Shown: positions 56,348-64,000 of the stretch, one piece after another | Numbering within the stretch: the first letter of the stretch is position 1 | Layout: each line of letters starts with the position of its first letter | Assembly (NCBI GenBank): GCA_046330435.1 | Contig: JAXLST010000013.1 | Location: 62,001-126,000, forward strand | Source: Ga0077560 sp046330435 | GTDB taxonomy: Bacteria; Actinomycetota; Thermoleophilia; Miltoncostaeales; Miltoncostaeaceae | Direction: 5' to 3' | Length of the DNA: 64,000 bases | Program-made: the position numbers and the translations under genes | The notes under the pieces: model-generated | Database searches by the model: none | Told to the model about the DNA's origin: nothing | What the model saw: only the letters and a program-made list of their open reading frames with translations

Positions 56348-57199
56348 CTAGGAGCTCGCACCGGACCCGCCGGGCATCCGCCCGGCGGGTCCGCGCGTGC
56401 GGGAGATCGCGACGCGCGCGCCGGACCGCGTGATCCCCAGCGACGCCGCGGCGTCGCCCAGGTTCACCGCCACCGCCAGATGGCCGTGGCTGTCGGTGTG
56501 CACCAGCCCGGTGCCCACCGGGACGTCCCCGAACGTGCGGCCCACGACGGCGGGGAGCTCCCGGCCGCCGCAGATCACCGCGACCCGGTCGCCGGACGCG
56601 ATGCGGGCGAGTTCCAGGTGCTCCGGTCCGGCGAGCAGCGCCACGTTCCCGAAGCGGTCGAGGCCGGCGGTCTCGGCGATGATGCCGCCCGGCGCGACCT
56701 CCGGCTCCGGGAGGTCCGGCCGCGTGAGCTCGGACACCGGGATGCGGTCGCCCAGGGCGTCGACGGGCTCGCCCAGCACCAGGCGCGCGGCCGCGGGGGT
56801 GAACAGGTCGCGTCCGTGGAAGGTCGCCGGGGCGTCCGCCGCGCCCACGCGGGCGGGGTCGAGGACGACCGCGCCGGTGGCGCCCAGCCGGTCGGCCGCC
56901 GCCCCCAGCAGCCCGTTGTCGGGACCCACGAGCGCCCCGCCCGCCGCGAGCCGCACGGCGACCCCCCGCCGGGACGTGCCGACGCCGGGGTCCACCACCG
57001 CCACGTGCACCGCGTCGGGCAGCAGCGGCGCCAGGCGCGCGAGCAGGATCGCCCCCCAGCGCACGTCGCCGGGCGGCACGTCGTGGGCCAGGTCCACCCG
57101 CTCGACCCCGGGACAGCGCGCCACGACCACCGCGTGCAGGGCGCCCACGTGCTCCGAATGCGGCCCGAAGTCGGTGAGGAACGTGACCGCGGGGCGCAC
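56348..57199 (-). CDS. SAM hydroxide adenosyltransferase (DUF62 family)
   Basis: 283 residues. Family enzymes cleave S-adenosylmethionine to adenosine and methionine with hydroxide as nucleophile, and are related to fluorinase and chlorinase. The catalytic set is present: D70 and R77 in VVDPGVGTSRRG and H128 in TFHGRDLF, plus TFLTDFGP at the N-terminus and GPDNGLLG. The spacing D-x6-R matches the hydrolase rather than the halogenases. The GTG start is 5 bp after the CobA-HemD stop, making it the last gene of the tetrapyrrole operon. Confidence 0.9.
   Translation of the reverse strand: MRPAVTFLTDFGPHSEHVGALHAVVVARCPGVERVDLAHDVPPGDVRWGAILLARLAPLLPDAVHVAVVDPGVGTSRRGVAVRLAAGGALVGPDNGLLGAAADRLGATGAVVLDPARVGAADAPATFHGRDLFTPAAARLVLGEPVDALGDRIPVSELTRPDLPEPEVAPGGIIAETAGLDRFGNVALLAGPEHLELARIASGDRVAVICGGRELPAVVGRTFGDVPVGTGLVHTDSHGHLAVAVNLGDAAASLGITRSGARVAISRTRGPAGRMPGGSGASS
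56363..56392. terminator. Hairpin between the TRAP binding protein and DUF62 genes
   Basis: Perfect 13-bp inverted repeat GGACCCGCCGGGC (56363-56375), loop ATCC, GCCCGGCGGGTCC (56380-56392). It begins 22 nt after the plus-strand stop and lies within the final codons of the minus-strand gene, so it can close both transcripts. Confidence 0.65.
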
Positions 57200-57204
57200 C
57201 GGGC

Positions 57205-58725
57205 TCAGCCCCCGGCCGCGTCCGCCAGCAGCGCGTCCAGCAGCCCCGGGATGGTGTGCTCGGCGGCCTCCACCTGCACGTCCAGGCCCAGCTCCCGGGC
57301 GGTGGCGCTGGTGACCGGCCCGATCGACACCACCTTGCCCCGGCCCGCGGTGGCGGCGCCGCCCGGGCCCAGCAGGTCGACGAAGCGCCGCACCGTGGAG
57401 GACGCGGTGAAGGTGAGGTAGTCGGCGTCACGGGCCCGCTCGAGCTCCTGCTCCGGCGGGGCCTCGGCGAGGGTCTCGTACAGGTGGACCTCGTCGACGT
57501 CCGCGCCCAGCGCGCGCAGCCCGTCCACCAGCTCGGCGCGGGCCTCGCGGGCGCGGGCGACGAGCACGGGGGTGCCGGTGAGGTCGCGGTCGGCGAGGGC
57601 CTCCAGGATGCCCTCCGCCACGTACCGCTCGGGGACCAGCCCGGGGATCACGCCGTGCGCCACCAGGGCGTCGGCGGTCGCGGGGCCGATCGCCACGACC
57701 AGGGCGCCCTGGTCGATCGATCGCGCGTCCCTGCCGCGCTCCCGCAGGCGCGCGAACAGCTGCTCCACGCCGTTGACGCTGGTGAGGACCACCATGCGGT
57801 ACTCGCCGATGCGGTCGGTCATGCGGTCGATGTCCACGGAGCCGGCGATGGGCGCCACGCGGATGACCGGCAGCTCCACCACCTCCGCGCCCAGCCGGGC
57901 GAGGCTCGCGCTGAGGCCGCTGGCCTGCGCGCGGGCGCGCGTGACCACGACCCGGCGCCCCGCGAGCGGCCGGTCGCCCAGCCACCCCACGCGGTCCGAC
58001 AGGCCGGCGACGTCGCCGATCACCACGACCGCCGGGTTCCCCAGGCCGGCCTCCGCCACCGCCGCCGGCAGGGTGGCGAGGGTCGCCACGACCTGGCGCT
58101 GGCGGGGGGTGGTGCCCCACTGGACGGCCGCCGCGGGCTGGTCGGCGGGCCGGCCGGCGGCGATGAGCCGGTCGGCGATGCCCTGCAGGCGCCCCATGCC
58201 CATGAGCAGCACCAGCGTGCCCGGGACCTTGGCCAGGACCTCCCAGTTGGTCTGGTCGCCGTCCTTGGTGGGGTCCTCGTGGCCGGTCACCACCGTGAAG
58301 CTGGTGGCCACCGCCCGGTGGGTCACCGGGATGCCCGCGTACGCGGGGGCGGCGATCGAGCTGGAGATGCCGGGCACGACCTCGTACGGGACGCCGGCCT
58401 CGCGCAGGGCGATGGCCTCCTCCCCGCCGCGGCCGAACACGAACGGGTCGCCGCCCTTGAGCCGCACGACGCGCAGCCCCTCGCGGGCCAGCTCCACCAG
58501 GGTGCGGTTGGTCTCGTCCTGGGTGAGCGCCTGGCGCCCCGGGGCCTTCCCGGCGTCGATGAGCCGCGCCGCGGGGTTGATGTAGGGCATGAGCTGGGCC
58601 GTGCCCAGCCGGTCGAGCACCACGGCCTCGGCATTGCCGAGCAGCTCGCGGCCGCGCACGGTGAGCAGGCCCGGGTCGCCCGGACCCGCGCCCACCAGCG
58701 CGACGTGCCCCACGGCTGCGCTCAT
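57205..58725 (-). CDS. Fused uroporphyrinogen-III C-methyltransferase and uroporphyrinogen-III synthase
   Basis: 506 residues. The N-terminal half (about 1-245) is a CobA/SUMT methyltransferase that makes precorrin-2: VGAGPGDPGLLTVRG, RLKGGDPFVFGRGGEE and VPGISSSIAAPAYAGIPV. The C-terminal half (about 255-500) is HemD, which cyclises hydroxymethylbilane: VVVTRARAQASGLSASLARL and TFTASSTVRRFVDLLG. The fusion is common in Gram-positive bacteria. The ATG overlaps the HemC stop by 4 nt. It supplies both heme and siroheme branches. Confidence 0.95.
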   Translation of the reverse strand: MSAAVGHVALVGAGPGDPGLLTVRGRELLGNAEAVVLDRLGTAQLMPYINPAARLIDAGKAPGRQALTQDETNRTLVELAREGLRVVRLKGGDPFVFGRGGEEAIALREAGVPYEVVPGISSSIAAPAYAGIPVTHRAVATSFTVVTGHEDPTKDGDQTNWEVLAKVPGTLVLLMGMGRLQGIADRLIAAGRPADQPAAAVQWGTTPRQRQVVATLATLPAAVAEAGLGNPAVVVIGDVAGLSDRVGWLGDRPLAGRRVVVTRARAQASGLSASLARLGAEVVELPVIRVAPIAGSVDIDRMTDRIGEYRMVVLTSVNGVEQLFARLRERGRDARSIDQGALVVAIGPATADALVAHGVIPGLVPERYVAEGILEALADRDLTGTPVLVARAREARAELVDGLRALGADVDEVHLYETLAEAPPEQELERARDADYLTFTASSTVRRFVDLLGPGGAATAGRGKVVSIGPVTSATARELGLDVQVEAAEHTIPGLLDALLADAAGG

Positions 58726-59603
58726 GCGGCGCCCAGCTCGGCCGCCGCCCGCGCAGCGAGCGCCAGGGGGTCGCCGCCGGGTCCCACCACGACGGCCCGC
58801 CGGCCGCCCGCACCCGACGCGTCGTCGGCCCGGAAGGCCGTCATCCGCAGCCGCAGGCCGCCGTCCGCCGGGTCGCACAGAGCGCCGGCCGGGGTCATGC
58901 ACCCGCCGCCCAGCGCCGCCAGCAGCGCCCGCTCGGCCTGGAGCGCCTCCACGGCACCCGGCTCGTCGAGCACCGCCACCGCGGCCGCCGTCTCGGCGTC
59001 GTCCACCCGCCCCTCGATCGCCAGCAGCCCCTGCCCCGGCGCCGGGGTGGAGAGCTCCGGGTCGAGCGGCGCGACGTCCGGGCGGGACACGCCCAGCCGG
59101 GCGAGCCCGGCGGCGGCCAGCACCAGCGCGTCGACCTCCCCGCGGTCCAGCTTGCCCAGGCGCGTGTCGACGTTGCCGCGGATCGGCACCACCTCGAGGT
59201 CGGGCCGGGCCAGCAGCAGCTGTGCGGACCGGCGGGGGCTGCCGGTGCCCACGCGCGCGCCGGCGGGCAGGGCGTCCAGCGACGGCGCGCCCACCAGCAC
59301 GTCGCGGGGGTCCTCCCGGCGCGGCACGGCCAGCACGGCCAGGCCCGGCGGCAGCTCGGTGGGGAGGTCCTTCGCGGAGTGCACGGCCAGGTGGGCGCGC
59401 CCGTCCAGCAGGGCCTCCTCCAGCTCCTTCACGAACATCCCGCGGTCGGCGGCCTCCGCACGGCCCTCCGCGCTCCAGCGGTCACCGGTGGTGACGAGCT
59501 CCAGCAGCTCAGGCTCGTGGCCGTGCTCCGCCAGCGCCGCCGCGATCATGCGGCTCTGGGCCAGCGCGAGGGGCGAGCGCCGGGTGGCGAGGACGAGGCG
59601 GAC
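58722..59603 (-). CDS. hemC: Hydroxymethylbilane synthase (porphobilinogen deaminase), start codon unclear
   Basis: Polymerises four porphobilinogens to hydroxymethylbilane. About 293 residues counting the conserved N-terminus. HemC motifs are RLVLATRRSPLALAQSR at the start, VHSAKDLPTELP, VGTGSPRRSAQLL, PIRGNVDTRLGKLD and GGGCMTPAGA, whose Cys binds the dipyrromethane cofactor. The first standard start in frame is ATG at 59549, but it would delete RLVLATRRSPLALAQSR, which carries active-site residues. In-frame codons upstream to 59603 (a GTC where GTG would be expected) hold no ATG, GTG or TTG. It is in the middle of the tetrapyrrole operon. Confidence 0.88.
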   Translation of the reverse strand, partial: VRLVLATRRSPLALAQSRMIAAALAEHGHEPELLELVTTGDRWSAEGRAEAADRGMFVKELEEALLDGRAHLAVHSAKDLPTELPPGLAVLAVPRREDPRDVLVGAPSLDALPAGARVGTGSPRRSAQLLLARPDLEVVPIRGNVDTRLGKLDRGEVDALVLAAAGLARLGVSRPDVAPLDPELSTPAPGQGLLAIEGRVDDAETAAAVAVLDEPGAVEALQAERALLAALGGGCMTPAGALCDPADGGLRLRMTAFRADDASGAGGRRAVVVGPGGDPLALAARAAAELGAA

Positions 59604-59614
59604 GGGACCCTGCC

Positions 59615-60907
59615 CTAGTTGGCGGCGTGGCCGGACTCGGCCGGGGCCTCGAGGCCGAACAGGTGCCGCAGGCTCTCGATGTGCCGCATGCCGTCCGCCT
59701 GGCCCAGGGCCGCGCGGGCGCGCACCGTGGGCTCGTGCAGGAGCTTGTTCACCAGCGCCCGGGTGAGGGCCTCCACGCGTTCCCGGTCGGCGTCGGACAT
59801 GGAGTCCCAGCTGCCGGAGAGGCGCCGCACCTCGTCGCTGCGGATCTTCTCGGCCCAGTCGCGCAGGTCGCGGATGGCCGGGGCGGCGGCCAGCCCGGCG
59901 CGCCAGTCGCAGAACCCGGCGACGGCCTCCACCACCAGGTGCTCGCCCATGAGGGCCTCCTGGCGGCGGCCGTTGAGGTTCGCCTCGACCACGCGCTCGA
60001 GGTCGTCGATGTCGTGCAGCTCGACGCCCGGGATGCGGGCGACGTCGGCGTCCACGTCCCGCGGCACCGAGATGTCCACGATCATCACGTGCCGGCCGCC
60101 CTGGTCACCCAGGGCCCCCTCCAGCACCGAGCGGTCGAGGATCGTGTGCGGGGCGTCGGTGGAGCTGATGACGATGTCCGCGAGCTTGAGCTCGTCGGCG
60201 AGCCGGTCGAAGCCGAAGCCCTCCCCGCCGAAGTTCGACGCCAGCATCCGGGCGGTGCTGACGGTGCGGTTCACCACGCGCACCTCGCCGACGCCCTGGT
60301 CCACGAGGCTGGTGAGCACGGCCTCCGCCATCTGGCCGGCGCCGATCACCAGGACCCGCCGCTGCGGCAGGTCGGTGAACGCGCGGGTGGCGATGCCCAC
60401 GGCCACCGCCGGCACCGACGACGGGCCGCGGCTGATGTGGGTGTTCGTGCGGACCCGCTTGCCGACCTCGATCGCCTGGCGGAACAGCTGGTTCATGACG
60501 GGGCCGGCGGCCCCCTCCTCCATCGCCAGCTCCCAGGCGGACAGCACCTGCCCCTGGATCTCGCTCTCGCCGAGGACCATCGAGTCGAGGCTGGAGGCCA
60601 CGCGGAACAGCTGGGTGGCGGCCCGGTCGTCGCGCTCCTGGTACCGGGCGCAGTCCAGCTCGCTGCGGCTGATCGTGGTGCGCTCCACCAGCGCCTCCAC
60701 CAGCGCCTCCTCGGCCGCCGCCAGGTCCTTGGTGGCGGCGTAGACCTCGGTGCGGTTGCACGTGGACAGCGCGACCGCCTCCACGATCTCCTCGTGCTCG
60801 ATGAGGCCGCGCAGCAGGGCGCGGGTGGCGCGGTCCGACAGCGCGGCCTTCTCGCGCATCTCGACGGGCGCGGTCTTGTGCGACAGGCCGACCACCAGCA
60901 CGTGCAT
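59615..60907 (-). CDS. hemA: Glutamyl-tRNA reductase
   Basis: 430 residues, first committed step of C5-pathway tetrapyrrole synthesis, reducing glutamyl-tRNA to glutamate-1-semialdehyde with NADPH. Catalytic C50 is in LSTCNRTEVYA; GLSHKTAPVEMREK, LGESEIQGQV and the NADPH-binding VLVIGAGQMAEAVL follow. Its ATG shares a base with the stop of the SirC-like gene (TGATG). hemL and hemB are not in the window. Confidence 0.96.
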   Translation of the reverse strand: MHVLVVGLSHKTAPVEMREKAALSDRATRALLRGLIEHEEIVEAVALSTCNRTEVYAATKDLAAAEEALVEALVERTTISRSELDCARYQERDDRAATQLFRVASSLDSMVLGESEIQGQVLSAWELAMEEGAAGPVMNQLFRQAIEVGKRVRTNTHISRGPSSVPAVAVGIATRAFTDLPQRRVLVIGAGQMAEAVLTSLVDQGVGEVRVVNRTVSTARMLASNFGGEGFGFDRLADELKLADIVISSTDAPHTILDRSVLEGALGDQGGRHVMIVDISVPRDVDADVARIPGVELHDIDDLERVVEANLNGRRQEALMGEHLVVEAVAGFCDWRAGLAAAPAIRDLRDWAEKIRSDEVRRLSGSWDSMSDADRERVEALTRALVNKLLHEPTVRARAALGQADGMRHIESLRHLFGLEAPAESGHAAN

Positions 60908-61548
60908 CAGGCGCCCTCCCCCGCGGCGGCGGCGACCAGCGCGCGCGCGGCGTCGCGGTCGCCCGCGGCGAGGAGGTCCAGCAGGTCCCCCTCGAGCAGG
61001 TCGCGCACGGCGGCGGAACGGGCGGCGGTGTCGGGATACCGGCGCTTCATCGCTGGCCTGAACTCTGACAGCAGCTCCAGCAGATCGCCCCATTCCGGTC
61101 CGAAGACGCCCTCGAGGCGGCGGCGCACGGCGGCCGCCACGACCGGTGATGCCCCGCCGGTGGTCACCGCGAACGTGAGGTCCCCGCGGCGCACCAGCGC
61201 CGGCACCTGGAAGTCGCAGGCCGACGGGTCGTCGGCGACGTTGCACAGGGCGCCCGCCGCGCGCGCGTCGTCGCGGACGGCGAGGTTCACCGCGCGGTCG
61301 TCCGTCGCGGCCACCACCAGCGTGCACCCGGTCACGTCGTGCGCCTCATACCTGCGCTGTCGGTAGTCGTGGATCGCGTTCTGAGCGAGCATGTCCTCGA
61401 GGCCCGGCGTGAGGTCGGGGGCCACAAGGCGCACATGCGCGCCGTGCTCGGCGAGCGTCCGGGCTCTGCCCTCGGCGATCGGTCCACCGCCGACGACACA
61501 GCACGTGCGTCCCCCGACGTCCACGTAGATGGGGTAGAGCCTGCTCAA
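60907..61548 (-). CDS. Precorrin-2 dehydrogenase-like protein (SirC/CysG N-terminal type)
   Basis: 213 residues. NAD-dependent oxidation of precorrin-2 to sirohydrochlorin, and possibly ferrochelation. Motifs are YPIYVDVGGRTCCVVGGGPI (NAD site), VVAATDDRAVNLAVRDDARA and LCNVADDPSACDFQVPALVR. The family GGGxVA is GGGPIA here. The start is TTG, chosen because the family N-terminus follows. Co-translated with hemA. A 103-bp gap to ccmD upstream is the largest in this operon. Confidence 0.9.
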   Translation of the reverse strand: MSRLYPIYVDVGGRTCCVVGGGPIAEGRARTLAEHGAHVRLVAPDLTPGLEDMLAQNAIHDYRQRRYEAHDVTGCTLVVAATDDRAVNLAVRDDARAAGALCNVADDPSACDFQVPALVRRGDLTFAVTTGGASPVVAAAVRRRLEGVFGPEWGDLLELLSEFRPAMKRRYPDTAARSAAVRDLLEGDLLDLLAAGDRDAARALVAAAAGEGA

Positions 61549-61651
61549 CCGCGCACCCCGCGAACCGGCCCGGCGACCGCCGGTAGGTGCAGGGTAGTGG
61601 CGGGGGCGTCGTCCCCACCAGGGGCGGAATGCCCCGGCGGGTGGACGAAGG

Positions 61652-61849
61652 TCATTCCCCGCCGGGCTCCACGGGAGCCGCCGCGGGTGCCGAACCGGCG
61701 TCCCCCTCGCGCTCGGCGACCAGGCGGGACAGCAGCTCGGCCTCGCGGGCGAGCTTCGCGGTCTTCATGCCGTTCACCACGACGTACAGCATGAGGACCA
61801 CCCAGATCACCGCGTACGCGGCCACCACGTACTGGTCGCCGCCGCTCAT
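61652..61849 (-). CDS. CcmD-like small membrane protein
   Basis: 65 residues with one N-terminal membrane helix (about 6-27; YVVAAYAVIWVVLMLYVVV), a basic coiled segment and a Pro/Ala acidic tail. Size, topology and position directly after CcmC (4-nt overlap) identify it as CcmD, which helps hand heme from CcmC to the chaperone CcmE. Sequence conservation in this family is low, so the call rests mostly on context. Confidence 0.72.
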   Translation of the reverse strand: MSGGDQYVVAAYAVIWVVLMLYVVVNGMKTAKLAREAELLSRLVAEREGDAGSAPAAAPVEPGGE

Positions 61850-62577
61850 GCGCCCGCCATCAGCGCCTCGAGGCGCGTCTTGAGGTCGCGCATCGCGCGG
61901 TCCGCGCGGCGCTGCAGGAGCTCGAGCTGCAGCAGCGTGAGGAACACGCCGTGCATCGCCACGAGGCTCACCACGAACCAGATGAGCATGCTGCCCGGCA
62001 TGTCCGCGCCGCCCCGGGTGAACACCACCGGGTGCACGAACGACTGGGCCACGCGCACCGAGTAGAACGACAGCGGCACGCCGGCGAACGCGAACACCGC
62101 GTACACCGCCGAGTACCGGGCGCGGCGGTTGTCCTCGGCGGATGAGCGCAGCACGAAGTACGCGGCGTACAGGAGGATCACGACCAGGTAGGTCACCAGG
62201 CGCGGGTCGTCCCACACCCACCAGGTGCCCCACGAGGCCTTCGCCCAGACGGACCCGGTCACGACGGTGAGGATGCTGAACAGCAGCCCGAGCCCCACCG
62301 AGACGACGCCCACCTCGTCCCACTTCTCGCCCCCGCGGCGCAGGTACATGATCCCCGCGACGCAGGCCACGCCGAACGCCACCAGCGACACCAGGGCGAT
62401 CGGGACGTGGAAGTAGAAGATGCGCTGGATGACGCCCTGGTCGGCGTCCTCGGGAGCGACCAGGAACAGCCCGATCACGGCCAGGCCGGTGAGCAGCGCG
62501 GTGAGGGTGCCGAGGACGACGAGCCGCCGGCGCGACGCGTCAATCGTCGAGGATGTGGTCGAAGGTGGCGAAGGCAA
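61846..62577 (-). CDS. ccmC: Heme transport protein CcmC
   Basis: 243 residues, six membrane helices. The Trp-rich heme-handling motif is WGTWWVWDD near residue 125, flanked by histidines in FYFHVPIAL and SFVHPVVFT. It delivers heme across the membrane in System I cytochrome c maturation. The only standard start found is TTG at 62577, overlapping ccmB by 38 nt; the real start may be nearer the ccmB stop. It lies between ccmB and the CcmD-like gene. Confidence 0.9.
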   Translation of the reverse strand: MPSPPSTTSSTIDASRRRLVVLGTLTALLTGLAVIGLFLVAPEDADQGVIQRIFYFHVPIALVSLVAFGVACVAGIMYLRRGGEKWDEVGVVSVGLGLLFSILTVVTGSVWAKASWGTWWVWDDPRLVTYLVVILLYAAYFVLRSSAEDNRRARYSAVYAVFAFAGVPLSFYSVRVAQSFVHPVVFTRGGADMPGSMLIWFVVSLVAMHGVFLTLLQLELLQRRADRAMRDLKTRLEALMAGA

Positions 62578-63229
62578 CGAGTCCGAACACTACCGCGTAG
62601 ACGGCGAGGAAGACGCAGTAGCGCCAGTACTCGTCCAGCGCGTCCGCGGGTCCCAGAACGGCGTGGGTGGCGCCCGCCGCGGCGATCACCACCGGGATCA
62701 AGGATGGCAGGAGCAGCACCGGCAGGAGCAGCTCGCGGGCCCGGGAGAACACGCTCATCGAGGCCAGCAGCGCGCCCACCAGGGCGATCGCGAGGTCCGC
62801 GAGCAGGCACACCACCACGGTGAGCCCGAGGTCCGTGAACGTGGCGTCGCGGACGAAGAACACCGTGGCAAGGGGCACGACCACCACCTGCACCGCGAGC
62901 AGGTACAGCACCAGCGCGATCGCGCGGGCGGACATCAGCACCAGCCGCGGGACCGGGGCGGCGAGCAGGGCGTCCAGCACCCGCTGCTCCCGCTCGGCCA
63001 CCCACGTGCGGCCCACCCCGAGCACCGCGGTGAGCGCGAGGGTCGCCCAGATGATGCCGCCGGCGAACGGCGTGGCGTCGTCGGTGCGCGTGCCGATCGC
63101 GAACTGGAAGATGAGCATCCCCACCAGGGCGAACAGGCCCATCGCGACCGCCGTCTCACGGGTGCGCAGCTCCAGGCGCAGGTCCTTGGCGAGCAGGGCC
63201 CGCAGCTGGCGCGAGACGGTGGGGTTCAC
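62540..63229 (-). CDS. ccmB: Heme exporter protein CcmB
   Basis: 229 residues with six membrane helices; family features are ALLAKDLRLELRTRE at the N-terminus and FVMDALLAAPV-like text here reading REQRVLDALLAAPV near residue 85. It forms an ABC complex with CcmA that drives release of heme-loaded CcmE. The start overlaps the CcmA stop by 4 nt. Confidence 0.9.
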   Translation of the reverse strand: MNPTVSRQLRALLAKDLRLELRTRETAVAMGLFALVGMLIFQFAIGTRTDDATPFAGGIIWATLALTAVLGVGRTWVAEREQRVLDALLAAPVPRLVLMSARAIALVLYLLAVQVVVVPLATVFFVRDATFTDLGLTVVVCLLADLAIALVGALLASMSVFSRARELLLPVLLLPSLIPVVIAAAGATHAVLGPADALDEYWRYCVFLAVYAVVFGLVAFATFDHILDD

Positions 63230-63918
63230 GACGTGCGCTCCCGGTACCGCTCCGCGAACTCCGCCACGCCCAGGCCGGCGGTCTCCACGCGGTCGACCGT
63301 CCGCCCGGCGCGCATCACCAGCACCTCGTCGGCGAGCTCCACGGCGCGGTTCAGCTCGTGGGTCACCATCACCGCGCCGCGCCCGCCCGTCGAGAAGCCG
63401 GCCAGGAGGTCGTCCAGCAGCCGCGCGCCCTGGGCGTCCAGGCCGGTGTACGGCTCGTCGAGCACCAGGAGCGTGGGCTCGTGGAGGGTGAGCCGCGCGA
63501 TGCCCATGCGCTGGGCCATCCCCCGGCTGAAGGTGCGCACCGGGTCGTGGGCGCGGGGCAGCAGCCCCACCCGGGACAGGGCGTCCGGGATGCGTTCCCG
63601 CAGGCCCGGAACCCCGTAGAGGTCGCCGAACAGCTCGAGGTTCTGCCAGGCGGTGAGGTCCAGGTACACCAGCGGGTCGTGGCCCAGGTACCCCAGGTGC
63701 GGGCGGGCCCGCTGGGCGCGGTCCCCGATGTCGTGGCCCACCAGCTCGATGGTCCCCGCGTCGGGCCGCAGGAGCGTGGCGAGCATCCGCAGGAGGGTGC
63801 TCTTGCCGGCGCCGTTGGGACCCACCACCGACAGGCGGCGGCCCGGCGCCAGGTCGAGGTCCACGCCGTCCACGGCGCGGCGCCCGCCGAACGCGCGCAC
63901 CAGGCCCCGCGCGCGCAC
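63226..63918 (-). CDS. ccmA: Heme ABC exporter ATP-binding protein CcmA
   Basis: 230 residues. Walker A VVGPNGAGKSTLLR near residue 36, signature FSRGMAQRMGIARL near 130, Walker B LLVLDEPYTGLD and H-loop MVTHELNRA. Adjacent to ccmB, ccmC and ccmD homologues, which identifies it as CcmA rather than a generic ABC ATPase. The start is GTG at 63918; a longer frame upstream is open, so the N-terminus could extend slightly. Confidence 0.9.
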   Translation of the reverse strand: MRARGLVRAFGGRRAVDGVDLDLAPGRRLSVVGPNGAGKSTLLRMLATLLRPDAGTIELVGHDIGDRAQRARPHLGYLGHDPLVYLDLTAWQNLELFGDLYGVPGLRERIPDALSRVGLLPRAHDPVRTFSRGMAQRMGIARLTLHEPTLLVLDEPYTGLDAQGARLLDDLLAGFSTGGRGAVMVTHELNRAVELADEVLVMRAGRTVDRVETAGLGVAEFAERYRERTS

Positions 63919-63947
63919 CAGTGCGGTGCCCGGTTCCGCGGCGGCGG

Positions 63948-64000
63948 CTACGGGAGGGTCACCTCGAGGACCACGAACGCGATGAAGAGCAGGGCCAGGA
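63948..64000 (-). CDS. C-terminal end of an unidentified membrane protein (partial)
   Basis: The last 17 codons before the right edge read as one hydrophobic helix (LALLFIAFVVLEVTLP) ending in TAG. The rest of the gene lies beyond the window. It is on the same strand, 29 bp upstream of ccmA, so it may belong to the cytochrome maturation operon. Confidence 0.45.
   Translation of the reverse strand, partial: LALLFIAFVVLEVTLP

Overview
The window is uniformly very GC-rich, gene-dense chromosome with tightly overlapping operons (many ATGA, GTGA and TGATG junctions) and frequent GTG starts. Gene content points to an actinobacterium, most plausibly a deep-branching lineage such as Thermoleophilia: HrcA/CIRCE-type groES control, PspC/LiaF envelope-stress genes, a fused CobA-HemD enzyme next to HemA/HemC, System I cytochrome c maturation genes (ccmABCD), a PF09826-type beta-propeller protein, and ClpP, GroES/GroEL, RsgA, PyrE and IlvD housekeeping genes. 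The lineage is an inference; no rRNA is present.

Layout. 0-7 kb: a helicase-nuclease running off the left edge, then DUF1015, an inositol-monophosphatase-like enzyme, a small sulfite-oxidase-like protein with a membrane partner, and clpP with a strong terminator. 7-14.5 kb: secreted GH114-like and AMIN-like proteins, an XRE-cupin regulator with a GNAT enzyme, the conserved ATP-grasp/alpha-E/transglutaminase trio, and an MFS transporter. 14.5-20 kb: a PspC/LiaF-histidine kinase-response regulator operon, probably autoregulated through paired GGGGTCATCCCC boxes, followed by groES-groEL under CIRCE. 20-27 kb: a DUF218 protein, an ASCH protein, an unrecognised protein with nine TGWEALEKWV repeats, rsgA-pyrE, an Nfu-N protein and an OmpR-type two-component pair. 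27-30 kb: tRNA-Phe followed by a less GC-rich accessory segment (split AlbA_2 gene pair, serine recombinase, small hypothetical genes). 30-46 kb: a GGDEF protein, a two-component cluster with a degenerate kinase, an intact kinase and an apparently frameshifted regulator, a globin-coupled chemoreceptor, a GH39-like lipoprotein, MFS and Ldh-family genes, ilvD, and a four-gene operon of two glycine-rich exported proteins, ApbE and a heme-type membrane protein. 46-64 kb: beta-propeller protein, ATP-dependent DNA ligase, a large LuxR-type ATPase regulator, an orphan TRAP binding protein, and a long operon joining cytochrome c maturation to early tetrapyrrole and siroheme synthesis.

How genes work together. 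HemA, HemC and the CobA-HemD fusion make uroporphyrinogen III and precorrin-2, the SirC-like protein oxidises precorrin-2 toward siroheme, and CcmABCD handles heme for c-type cytochromes, so synthesis and delivery share one transcription direction. The PspC operon looks like a self-contained envelope-stress circuit. Several genes have a -10-like hexamer 6-8 nt before the start codon, suggesting leaderless mRNAs.

The strongest candidate for something undescribed is the nine-repeat Trp-rich protein at 21195-22289, which has its own promoter and terminator. Second are the split AlbA_2 pair in the tRNA-Phe accessory segment and the ApbE operon without a recognisable flavinylation target.
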